From: Pseudomonadota bacterium
GTDB lineage: Bacteria > Bdellovibrionota_C > UBA2361 > OMII01
DNA length: 13,058 bases
Reading direction: 5' to 3'
Assembly: GCA_027486155.1 (NCBI GenBank)
Contig: JAIXPR010000379.1
Coordinates: forward strand, 1-13,058
A program made the translations under genes and the position numbers. The notes beneath the pieces are model-generated. The model saw nothing but the letters and a program-made list of their open reading frames with translations, searched no databases and was not told the origin of the DNA. Below, one piece after another: positions 1 to 7,337 of the stretch (its first letter is position 1; every line of letters begins with the position of its first letter).

Positions 1-228
1 AAGACCCAGTCCGAGGCTTTTAAGTCTGCCCTTCTTCCAAAGGGGGTGCCGACAGTTGTTGTTGAGGCTGGAACGACTATTGGATGGAGCAACCTGCTTG
101 GACGAGACCTCCTCGCTATCGGTATTGATCACTATGGAGCATCCGCTCCCGGTGAGGTTCTCTGTGAGAAGTTCGGCTTCACCGGTAAAGCGGTTACGGA
201 GAAGATCAGGGCGTGGCTTAAGAAGTAG
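1..228 (+). CDS. tkt: Transketolase, C-terminal fragment (5' end lies outside the window)
   Basis: The reading frame is open from the first base and ends at TAG. It encodes the last 75 residues of a transketolase, the thiamine-diphosphate enzyme that moves two-carbon ketol units in the pentose phosphate and Calvin pathways in the cytosol. The visible part is the C-terminal domain, with the family pattern VEAG-x4-GW followed by GIDHYGASAPG, a phenylalanine-containing KFGFT segment and a Lys-rich final helix. This matches the end of bacterial TktA-type proteins in order and spacing. The catalytic and ThDP-binding domains are upstream and cannot be judged. It is followed 25 bases later by an intrinsic terminator, so it ends its transcription unit. 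Family assignment is confident; the exact paralogue is not determinable. Confidence 0.93.
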   Translation, partial: KTQSEAFKSALLPKGVPTVVVEAGTTIGWSNLLGRDLLAIGIDHYGASAPGEVLCEKFGFTGKAVTEKIRAWLKK

Positions 229-252
229 TGCAACGCCGCGTTTCGCCGTGAA

Positions 253-287
253 GCCTCAGAGAGCGCGAGCTCTCTGGGGCTTTTTTT
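253..287 (+). terminator. Intrinsic terminator of the transketolase gene
   Basis: A 12-bp stem (253-264 with 269-280, one G-U pair) is capped by a GCGA tetraloop of the stable GNRA class. It is followed at once by seven T residues (281-287). This is a textbook rho-independent terminator on the plus strand. Confidence 0.93.
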
Positions 288-564
288 GAGCGTGTTGTGA
301 GAGCCGAGACTTCCGCGCGCTCCCGTTCATCCTCGCCAAAGGTGGGCCCGATTGATGTGGTCGCTATCACTGTTGTGACATGCCCAGAGATGCCGTACCT
401 CATTGAATCTCTCTGAGAAAGCCGCTCGACCGTGTTTGTTTGGCGAAGCTCCGAACTCCTCCTCTACGAGATTCATGGATCTGAGGCTCCTCTCGTCATA
501 AAAGCGCATCTTAACTAGCAGGGTTGTGCGGTAGTGTTTGTCTGTCGTGGTCTAAGGTGGACCG
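288..564. other. Intergenic region, no gene recognised
   Basis: The 277 bases between the transketolase terminator and the exported-protein gene have short open frames on both strands, but none has a plausible start or protein character. A 6-bp inverted repeat (AGAGAT at 386-391, ATCTCT at 407-412) is the only symmetry seen and is weak. I could not find a convincing -35/-10 pair. A promoter for the gene starting at 565 is expected here because the terminator isolates it from upstream transcription. Confidence 0.6.
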
Positions 565-2922
565 ATGATAGAGCCTCGAATTCGACGCGCCTGTGCCGTG
601 CTCGTGTTTCTGGTCTGGTGGAGCTGGCTCTCTATCGACGTAGTCCTGGCCGAAAAGCAGACCCTCGGTACCACAACAAACCCAGGTGATATCCAGTTAG
701 TTGTCGATGATCTCGGAGCGGTTCGGTTTCGGAGCAACGACGCCGGTGTGGTCAATGATCAGTGGTTCTGGACAGGAACGGACCCGAGTAACGGTGTGAT
801 AATCGCTTTTAACGACGGAAGCGCGAAGAAGTACCGCTCCCGATTTTTTACCGCGGGAACAGTTGTCACACCGATAAGCAACACTCAAGTGGGGGGCACG
901 GTGACCACCGTGTATCGTCTCGGAGGTTTGGAAACGGATCCGTTCGTAACGCAGACCGTCACCCTCGATAGCTCAAATAAACTTTATGATATTTCGTGGA
1001 CTATTCAGATCCCGAGTGGGGGCGCGAGCGTTACTGGATTGCAGATGGCTCATGGGGGGGATACCTACCTCCTCGGTAACGACAACGGCTTTGGCTCGTG
1101 GAACGCCATCACGAATACAGTGAGTGTTCATCCCGATCTTTCACGGGGGGCAGGGGAGATCAATCTTATCGGAGTAACGCCACCACAGGCGCACGAGGCG
1201 AATTATTATGTGACGGTTCGCACTAATGGTAACTCTTTAGCGCTCTCCGATTCGATCGCGGTGAGTACCGTGGATATCGGCATGGCGCTCCAGTGGAATA
1301 TCGGCTCGCTCGCCGCTGGCCGTTCGACCACGATTCATAGCACGGTCTCTGTAAGCACGACGGCAGCGACTCCGACCCCTACACCGGGGCCCGGTACACC
1401 TTCCGCCACCCCTACCTCATCACGAACCGCCACCCCAACGGCGACCTTCTCCGCCACACCGACCTTCTCTTCTACACCAACAGAGACCCCCACAACGACA
1501 CCTACAAGCTCCCCCTCGAACACCTCAACCGCTCTCCCCACTGATACGCCCCAGTCCAGCCCCTCGAGCGCACCGACCGAAACATCTGTCGCGACGCGGA
1601 CACCTACTCTGACGTTCACTCCTGTGGTGCCCGACTCCCCGACCAGCACGCCTACTGCCTCACCGACCGCTACCGTAGTGCCCGTGACACCGACGCCTAC
1701 GCTTCCCTCATCTCCGACCGGGCCGCCAACCTTTAGTTCGACTCCCGAGCCTGAATCGGCGGCTATCGCGCCGCCGGTCTTCGATGAGCCACAGGGAGTG
1801 ATCTCATCGGTGCGCCCCCTCGTCACAGGGAGGGCTCCAAGCAACTCAAAGGTACAGATATTCGTCGATGCGGTTGCCGTGGGGACCACCCGTGTTTCCG
1901 CTCAGGGGGCCTTCTCATACCACGTGGTTATTCCGCTGGCGGTCGGCTCTCACACCGTGAAGGGAAGAACGATCCTGTCCGATGGCTCCAAGAGCGTCTA
2001 TTCAGCGCCTATCACGTTAGTGATCCGACGTGGGACGGTTCTCGATTTCGACGGCGATGGTCTGACCGACATTACGGGACATCAAATGACCGACTATTGG
2101 GTTGTGTCTCGAAGCCTTTTAACTGGCTCGGGTCCCTCTCCCTTGGTGCGGGTACCCGGAAGATATCCAGCGTCAGCGGACTACGATGGTGATGGAGTAT
2201 GGGACTACGGAGCCGTTGGGGTGAATCACGGTGGATTGCGATGGAGCGCTCGGCTTAGTAGCGGAAGGTCATCCGAATCGCTGCTGTTTGGTAGGTCCGG
2301 CGATACCGTTATTGTGGGGTGCCGATTCGGAGACGCCGGCGAATACTCCCTCGCCGTTCTGAGAGGGCGCCGTTTAAGCTTCCGAACGTGGAGCGGTAGA
2401 TCCCGAGGGAGCTTCTACGTAGACGCGGCGGACTTACGTAAGGTCGTGGGGTGTGCGGATGTCGATGGGGATGGGATCGATGAGTTCATCATATCGAATC
2501 GCGCTACCAGGACCATTGACCGAATCACCGCGGTAGATCGAACGGGCAAGCGTCGATATGTGACCAACCTCTCCAGGTTCACTCACGGGTTTATCGCTCG
2601 CGGTGAGAGTGATGAAATTCCGGTACTTGGCGCCATTCGCGGCGTCGGAAGGGACGCAAAATCATCCGAGCTTCGGGCTCTCCGCGGTACCTTTGAGTTC
2701 CCGCTATTGCTCCTTCCAAGCTCTCTCGATGTCTCCTCTGGTACCTTCAGGCGGAATGATGCCTCATCGGTGACCACCGGAATAACGTGGCAGAAGAGGG
2801 GGAGTCGTTCGGTCCTGCGCATGTTGGATGACGAGAACAGCCCGATTCCGGTCTTTCGGCTACCCCCTCGGTTCCGCTTGACGAAGCCCCAACACCACAG
2901 ACGGGTCGCTGGATCTCGATAG
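565..2922 (+). CDS. Exported multidomain protein: beta domain, Thr/Pro linker, Ig-like domain, degenerate FG-GAP/VCBS-type repeats
   Basis: The 785-residue product begins with a Sec signal peptide: basic RIRR at 5-8, a hydrophobic core to about 28, and likely cleavage after A29 in VVLA-EK. Residues about 30-265 form an unrecognised, glycine- and beta-rich domain. Residues about 267-395 are an almost pure Thr/Ser/Pro linker of TPT/SPT type. Residues about 400-490 resemble a bacterial Ig-like domain (GRAPSNSKVQIFVD, ending in VYSAPITLVI). From 494 on, three DxDGDG motifs (494-499, 539-544 and, with DVDGDG, 632-637) identify FG-GAP/VCBS-type repeats, usually Ca-binding beta-propeller blades. Further degenerate copies appear near 586, 680 and 732. 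The start is supported by AAGG at 554-557. No sorting motif or C-terminal membrane anchor is seen; the C-terminus is basic. Secretion or surface location is inferred. Substrate and function are unknown. Confidence 0.85.
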   Translation: MIEPRIRRACAVLVFLVWWSWLSIDVVLAEKQTLGTTTNPGDIQLVVDDLGAVRFRSNDAGVVNDQWFWTGTDPSNGVIIAFNDGSAKKYRSRFFTAGTVVTPISNTQVGGTVTTVYRLGGLETDPFVTQTVTLDSSNKLYDISWTIQIPSGGASVTGLQMAHGGDTYLLGNDNGFGSWNAITNTVSVHPDLSRGAGEINLIGVTPPQAHEANYYVTVRTNGNSLALSDSIAVSTVDIGMALQWNIGSLAAGRSTTIHSTVSVSTTAATPTPTPGPGTPSATPTSSRTATPTATFSATPTFSSTPTETPTTTPTSSPSNTSTALPTDTPQSSPSSAPTETSVATRTPTLTFTPVVPDSPTSTPTASPTATVVPVTPTPTLPSSPTGPPTFSSTPEPESAAIAPPVFDEPQGVISSVRPLVTGRAPSNSKVQIFVDAVAVGTTRVSAQGAFSYHVVIPLAVGSHTVKGRTILSDGSKSVYSAPITLVIRRGTVLDFDGDGLTDITGHQMTDYWVVSRSLLTGSGPSPLVRVPGRYPASADYDGDGVWDYGAVGVNHGGLRWSARLSSGRSSESLLFGRSGDTVIVGCRFGDAGEYSLAVLRGRRLSFRTWSGRSRGSFYVDAADLRKVVGCADVDGDGIDEFIISNRATRTIDRITAVDRTGKRRYVTNLSRFTHGFIARGESDEIPVLGAIRGVGRDAKSSELRALRGTFEFPLLLLPSSLDVSSGTFRRNDASSVTTGITWQKRGSRSVLRMLDDENSPIPVFRLPPRFRLTKPQHHRRVAGSR

Positions 2923-2966
2923 AGCTGGTGATGGTTGGCAGAGGAGTCGCGTGAGGTTACGCGCAT

Positions 2967-3006
2967 AAAAAAAGCGCAAGGGTAGGCTTGGACTACCTCA
3001 TGCGCT
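2967..3006 (-). terminator. Intrinsic terminator of ihfA
   Basis: Read on the minus strand, AGCGCA (3006-3001 direction) pairs with TGCGCT. An inner GGTAG/CTACC stem is separated from the outer one by a small internal loop, and seven T residues follow (2967-2973). It lies 24 bases past the ihfA stop, in the short convergent gap with the exported-protein gene. No matching T-run serves the plus-strand gene. Confidence 0.8.
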
Positions 3007-3029
3007 CTTTAGAGAACAACAAATGTGCT

Positions 3030-3362
3030 CTAGTACTCTTTGTCGATCTCGTCGTCAGATACCTTTTCGCCGTTGATAGCGCGACGCAGGAGCTGACTTG
3101 GCTTGAACTTCACAACCCTGCGAGCGCGAAGGATGATCGTCTCACGAGTTTGAGGATTGCGTCCGCGACGAGCTGGCTTGGACTTCACCTCGTAGCAGCC
3201 AAATCCTGAAAGCATGACCTTGGCTTCTTTATCGAGAGCCTCTTTAATAAGCTCTACGTAGTCTTCCACGATGTCAGCGGCCTTCTGCTTGTCGATATCG
3301 ATCGCAGCGTAGATAGCGTCAGCGAGGTCAGCTTTAGTTAAACAGTAACGTGTATTGCCCAT
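3030..3362 (-). CDS. ihfA: Integration host factor alpha subunit-like DNA-binding protein (HU/IHF family)
   Basis: The 110-residue product belongs to the HU/IHF family of small dimeric proteins that bend DNA and organise the nucleoid. Visible elements are the N-terminal helical part (LTKADLADAIY onwards), the LSGFG turn, and the beta-arm segment RRGRNPQTRETI followed by RARRVVKFKPSQLL. The RRGRNPQT arm, with proline at the intercalating position, and the ARRVV-F-PSQ stretch favour IHF-alpha over HU. A 13-residue acidic tail extends past the usual end. The start at 3362 is chosen because AGGGAG (3377-3372) sits 9 nt upstream; an in-frame ATG at 3401 would add 13 residues that are not family-like. 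The usual IHF-beta partner is not in this window. The gene has its own promoter candidate and terminator, so it is probably monocistronic. Confidence 0.88.
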   Translation of the reverse strand: MGNTRYCLTKADLADAIYAAIDIDKQKAADIVEDYVELIKEALDKEAKVMLSGFGCYEVKSKPARRGRNPQTRETIILRARRVVKFKPSQLLRRAINGEKVSDDEIDKEY

Positions 3363-3371
3363 ATAGGAGCT

Positions 3372-3377
3372 CTCCCT
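3372..3377 (-). promoter_or_regulatory. Ribosome binding site that fixes the ihfA start
   Basis: On the minus strand AGGGAG lies 9 nt before the ATG at 3362. The longer alternative start at 3401 has no comparable site, so this decides the start. Confidence 0.7.
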
Positions 3378-3430
3378 GTTAAGGTATCGATCGGAATTCA
3401 ATTAACGTACTAATCAAGCAATGACAAGTG

Positions 3431-3460
3431 GTTACACGCAAGTAGCCGAAATCGTGTCAA
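3431..3460 (-). promoter_or_regulatory. Candidate sigma70-type promoter of ihfA
   Basis: On the minus strand a perfect TTGACA (3460-3455) is followed after 18 bases by TGTAAC (3436-3431), a four-of-six match to TATAAT. Transcription would start near 3424, giving a leader of about 60 nt before the ihfA ATG. The -35 is strong and the -10 moderate. Confidence 0.55.
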
Positions 3461-3717
3461 TCGCCTGTACAGCTCTTCTGGTCGAGGGGTGCTCTAACTA
3501 TCTGATATTACTTCTGTTGATGGGCTGGCCCGCTGCGAGCCAAAACCAAACAACGCTATGAAATCGATAGGTTGAACGCCCCGCTACGGTTCGTTTTCAC
3601 GCCGTTCGTCAGATCGCTTCCTAGTACTAAGACGCTTCGAAGAGGGGGAAAAGATTCAATAACTTAGAAAATAAATTCCTCTATATCCCTGAATGCTGGT
3701 TTGCGGCGAGCGAACCC
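3461..3717. other. Intergenic region between the SNF2 gene end and the ihfA promoter; no gene recognised
   Basis: The 355 bases between the ihfA start and the SNF2 stop contain the ihfA promoter at the left; the remaining 257 bases hold no supported gene. There is a short GC-rich near-palindrome around 3526-3540 without a T-run, and an AT-rich stretch at about 3653-3690. I saw no clear terminator for the SNF2 gene on the minus strand and no tRNA or other RNA signature. Confidence 0.55.
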
Positions 3718-6700
3718 TCACTCAAGTTCAGGAAGGGGACTGAAGAGATTTTCCAAGTCAGCTTTCGCGAGCTTAAGCGTAGAGAGCCCATTCTCATTGA
3801 CGAGCGCGTCGACGAGCTTCGATTTTCTCTCCTTGAGCGCCATGATCTTTTGCTCCACCGAATCTTCGGTAACCAATCGGTAGACCGATACGGTCTTGTT
3901 CTGACCGATACGGTGGGCTCGGTCGACGGCTTGGCTCTCCACCGCGGGATTCCACCATGGATCGTAGATGATTACGGTATCAGCCGCCATAAGGTTGAGA
4001 CCGGCGCCTCCAGCTTTCAGACTGATGAGGAAGAGGCGCACGGAATCGTCTTGAGAGAATTGATCGATAAGCTCCTGACGATTGCGGGTCGCGCCATCGA
4101 GGTAGAGGTATTTCGTTTGTTGTTCGTCCAGCCACGAGCGAATGATGTTGAGCATCCCACGGAACTGGCTGAAGAGAAGGATCTTGCGACCGGATTCCAG
4201 GGCCTCCACCGTAAGGTCCTTGAGTAGGTTGAACTTTCCGGAATCGTATCCTTCCAGGTCTTCGAATGCCTCGATAGAGTTCGGATGGTTACAGACCTGT
4301 CGCAGGCGGAGGAGGGCAGCCAAGATGGAGACGCTGGCGCCGGCGACCCCCTTCTTCTTGATTGCGTCGAACACCTTCGGTCGAACCTCATTGAGGATCT
4401 GGGAGTACATCTGCCGCTGACTCGCGGTCATATCGACGTGAAGCACGGACTCTATCTTCGGTGGAAGCTCCTTTTCGACCTCAGCTTTCAGACGTCGCAA
4501 GATGAATGGACGGGTCTTTCCGTTGAGCAGTTGAGCTACCTGCACCGAGGTTCCACCCTCCAGGATTGGGCGCTCAATGTTCGCGCGGAAAAACTCATAC
4601 GAGCCGAGATATCCCGGCATAAGGAAATCCATGATCGACCAGAGCTCCATCGGCCGATTCTCGGTCGGAGTTCCCGTAAGAGCGAGGCGATGACGGGCTC
4701 GAATAGCCTTTGCCGCTTTTGTCGTGGCGGCTTGAGGGTTTTTGATGTTCTGCGCCTCGTCTAACACGATATGCGAGAATTCATATCGTTCCAGGTCGTA
4801 GCGATCGACCCGCAAGAGCGCGTACGATGTGAGCACGATATCGGTTTCGGGGATCTGCGCGAAAAGCGCCTTACGCCCCGGTCCGTGCAACATTATGCAG
4901 CTCATGTCAGGAGTAAATTTTTTAATCTCGTAGCTCCAGTTGGTGATAACCGACGTGGGCGCGACGATGAGGATAGGTCTCTTCGCACTCTTCTTTTTTC
5001 CGCGCTTTTCTTTCAAGCTCTGGAAGAAGGCGAGGGTTTGCACTGTTTTTCCAAGACCCATCTCGTCGGCGAGGATGCCGCCGAGCTCAAATTCGTGAAG
5101 GAAGTTAAGCCAGCTCACGCCCTCTTCCTGATAGTGACGCAGCTTTCCAACAAAGCTCTTCGAGGGCTTAACTGGTTTAATCTCGGAGAAGGTGGAGAGC
5201 TTCTCATTGAGAGCCGCTAGTTTTCGGTCCAAAGAGATCGAGAAGCCCGTATCAGTGATTCGTCCAAGGCTTATCGCTTGAGCGAGTGAGAGTTTGGTCT
5301 TAATCGTGTTGCTTACGCGAGCGTTAGGATCGACCATACCCAGGATCGTTCGGAGGTGCGCCATGCTACCACCCGGAATTCGGGCATAGGCTCCGCTGTC
5401 AAGTCGAGTCCATCTGTCGTTGTCGCCACGCGCGTTCTTGAATACGGCGGAGAGGGGGAGGTTGGCGTTGTTTTGAACCACAGAGACATGGCAATCAAAC
5501 CAGTCGATACTTCCGCCCATATTCTCTGAGGTGGTCGCGTTTTCGAGAGTATCGAGATCTTTCTTGGCGGAAGCGCCGGAGAGAGCCACGGCGATCTTAA
5601 GGTCCGCGAAGCGAATTCCTCTTTTCACAGACTCAAGAACGACCACCTTCCAGTCATCGCTGAGTTGTGTGTGCGTGTCATGGACAAAGTCGAGAGCGGC
5701 GTCTCCTTGAATAGAGTATCGCCGTGGCTCAGTTGTTGTCGAGAATCCAATGGAACCGAGGAGCGAGATCGCCTCTCGCTCTTTGTGTTTATTCCGAAGG
5801 TAGACCACGTTCGAGTTACTCGGTGGTATCGGATATTCGAAATCGAGCCCGGCCGAGATCTCGATGCTGCGATGGGAGGTGAAGTGGTCGGACGCGACAT
5901 CTCTGCGCTCAAGGTGGATGACCGGTGCTGGATCTTTGATCTCGACGGTTGGTTGAAGATCGCTGTTGAGAATTCTGATTGAAGGGGTGGTCGAACCTTC
6001 GAGGTCCATGAGGAATTCAAGGATCGGACCTACTTGCGCGCGTCCGAGCATGAGGGATTGGTTGGAGCCGAAGATCGACGCTATTCGAGCGCCTTGGGGA
6101 GAGAGGCGGTAGATCCGATTGCCGACTAAGGTCCAAAACGGACCCGTTCCGAAGATATCCCGCGCTTTCTCCACTTGGAGCCCACCCTCGCTCGGAGGAG
6201 TAATCCAGTGCATCGAGATCTCAAGGGTCGTTGGCTTCCAGGCGAGGCTGATGTTCGCCGACAACGGCTCATGGCTGAGGGTGATAGGCTGAAGATTATT
6301 GATCTCCAGAACCGTATCAAATTCCTCAATAAGACCGAGGACCAGCTCAATGCCCTTGCTTGAGTTGATGTACCACAGTCTCGTTCCTTCGTCCCATGAT
6401 CCCTCGTCCTCCAGCACCTGAAGAAGGAGGTTGTCGAGAGCTCGGGTCGAGGTAGGTCGGAAGCCATCAAAGATAGTCGGTTCCTGTTCCTGCTCATCAA
6501 AGAGGACCTTCATGCCGAGTCGGTCGCTGTTGAGATCGAGGACGAGGGCTACTTGTGGGGTGATGGCGGTTGTAGACCCGTGTTGGCCTGAAAGGTCGGG
6601 CGCCGCAGCCTGAGCGTCCAGCGTTTGTACCTCACGGAGTGCTTGAGCTATATCGCCCGGTGAGGATGAGTTAACGCGAAAGGTTGACTCTCTCTCCTCA

Positions 6701-7029
6701 AAGCCGCCCCGCGGCTCGAAGAATTCGAGCTCTGCCGCGCGCCATAAGAGCGCTACCGCGTGCGCGCACCACTGCTCTTGGAGGTCTTCACGGGTACAAC
6801 AGGTACAGGTTGCCTCCACTTCGTGCGAGGAAACTACGTGAAGGGAGACCGAATGCGTGATTGTCTCATCCTCTCGGACGATGCCCGAGATGACGTGGTT
6901 GCTCGAACTGCACTCTCCCACCATGTCTTGAGATGCCCATCCTATTCCACGCTCCACAACGGAGAACGGAGCGAGTTTTTTGAGGTGACTAAGGATTTTG
7001 GACTTTGAAGAGGGGTGCGAGCCGATCAT
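3718..7029 (-). CDS. SWIM zinc-finger SNF2-family helicase / ATPase
   Basis: The 1103-residue product is a Swi2/Snf2 (SF2) DNA translocase of the bacterial HepA-like type with an N-terminal SWIM zinc finger (C75-x-C77-x10-C88-x-H90). A long middle region (roughly 150-600) corresponds in position to the bacterial SNF2-associated domain. The ATPase starts near LRHYQEEGVSWL (about 632). It has Walker A DEMGLGKT (K661), Walker B DEAQ (757-760), motif III LTGTPTEN (about 784), a C-terminal helicase lobe with LLFSQF, motif V around GGAGLNL, and motif VI QAVDRAHRIGQ with R1037 and R1040. All motifs are intact, so it should be an active ATPase. Such proteins remodel protein-DNA or RNA polymerase complexes; the specific role here is unknown. 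The start has no Shine-Dalgarno, but a TACCCT hexamer lies 6 nt upstream. No partner gene is adjacent. Confidence 0.93.
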   Translation of the reverse strand: MIGSHPSSKSKILSHLKKLAPFSVVERGIGWASQDMVGECSSSNHVISGIVREDETITHSVSLHVVSSHEVEATCTCCTREDLQEQWCAHAVALLWRAAELEFFEPRGGFEERESTFRVNSSSPGDIAQALREVQTLDAQAAAPDLSGQHGSTTAITPQVALVLDLNSDRLGMKVLFDEQEQEPTIFDGFRPTSTRALDNLLLQVLEDEGSWDEGTRLWYINSSKGIELVLGLIEEFDTVLEINNLQPITLSHEPLSANISLAWKPTTLEISMHWITPPSEGGLQVEKARDIFGTGPFWTLVGNRIYRLSPQGARIASIFGSNQSLMLGRAQVGPILEFLMDLEGSTTPSIRILNSDLQPTVEIKDPAPVIHLERRDVASDHFTSHRSIEISAGLDFEYPIPPSNSNVVYLRNKHKEREAISLLGSIGFSTTTEPRRYSIQGDAALDFVHDTHTQLSDDWKVVVLESVKRGIRFADLKIAVALSGASAKKDLDTLENATTSENMGGSIDWFDCHVSVVQNNANLPLSAVFKNARGDNDRWTRLDSGAYARIPGGSMAHLRTILGMVDPNARVSNTIKTKLSLAQAISLGRITDTGFSISLDRKLAALNEKLSTFSEIKPVKPSKSFVGKLRHYQEEGVSWLNFLHEFELGGILADEMGLGKTVQTLAFFQSLKEKRGKKKSAKRPILIVAPTSVITNWSYEIKKFTPDMSCIMLHGPGRKALFAQIPETDIVLTSYALLRVDRYDLERYEFSHIVLDEAQNIKNPQAATTKAAKAIRARHRLALTGTPTENRPMELWSIMDFLMPGYLGSYEFFRANIERPILEGGTSVQVAQLLNGKTRPFILRRLKAEVEKELPPKIESVLHVDMTASQRQMYSQILNEVRPKVFDAIKKKGVAGASVSILAALLRLRQVCNHPNSIEAFEDLEGYDSGKFNLLKDLTVEALESGRKILLFSQFRGMLNIIRSWLDEQQTKYLYLDGATRNRQELIDQFSQDDSVRLFLISLKAGGAGLNLMAADTVIIYDPWWNPAVESQAVDRAHRIGQNKTVSVYRLVTEDSVEQKIMALKERKSKLVDALVNENGLSTLKLAKADLENLFSPLPELE

Positions 7030-7337
7030 CCGGATAGGGTAGCATACCCACGGGGCTTTAGGCAGAGGGGGCGGGCGAAATGTGGTATAGGGAGTTCTCT
7101 CAATCGGAGAGTGCCAAAGGACGCGTACATACCCTGTTCGAGGGACTCAGATCCGCGGGGTTGGGGTGGAACGGCTAGTTCGCCCACTCCCCCTGCGCGC
7201 GTTTAGGAGTGTGCCCCTTCGCCGTAAGGTGGCGGGCAGGCGCACGACAGGAGAACGATCAGGTCGCCGGCTGGAATATCCGATTTTTCTTAAAGAATTA
7301 CTTCCGTTTATCCCCTCGCCGCTATAGCATGCCGTCC
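7030..7337. other. Divergent intergenic region between the SNF2 gene and serA
   Basis: About 308 bases separate the two divergent starts. An in-frame ATG at 7209 would extend serA by 43 residues, but that stretch is not family-like and I treat it as non-coding. Visible elements are a CTCTC/GAGAG mini-hairpin near 7098-7112, a CACTCC/GGAGTG inverted repeat around 7180-7210, and a TTCTTAAAGAA pseudo-palindrome at 7287-7297 about 40 bases before serA. TANNNT hexamers lie 6-7 nt from each start. I recognised no riboswitch, tRNA or small gene. Confidence 0.55.
7287..7297. promoter_or_regulatory. Pseudo-palindrome upstream of serA, possible operator
   Basis: TTCTTAAAGAA is a perfect 5+1+5 inverted repeat in an AT-rich pocket about 40 bases before the serA start, a position suited to a regulator site. 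No specific regulator can be named, and a chance origin in AT-rich sequence is possible. Confidence 0.25.

Noticed and set aside
1335..1889. A 184-codon open frame on the minus strand opposite the Thr/Pro linker, rich in Val and Gly
   Set aside because: It is the mirror image of repeated ACC/ACG/CCG/CCT codons in the linker, which cannot give stop codons on the other strand in this frame. The Val-Gly-rich product has no start signal and no protein-like composition.
3526..3540. GC-rich near-palindrome as a terminator of the SNF2 gene
   Set aside because: It is nearly 180 bases past the stop, its loop is very small and no T-run follows on the minus strand.
4285..5220. Two plus-strand open frames of about 150 codons inside the SNF2 gene
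   Set aside because: They are antisense to strongly conserved helicase motifs, and their translations show no family features.
7131..7149. CCCT-GTTCG-AGGG, resembling a tRNA T-arm
   Set aside because: The stem and loop do not fit the 5-bp stem and 7-nt loop of a T-arm, and no acceptor, D or anticodon arms can be drawn around it.
7209..7337. N-terminal extension of SerA by 43 residues from the ATG at 7209
   Set aside because: The extra residues have no counterpart in SerA proteins, and starts at 7329-7338 give the expected length.
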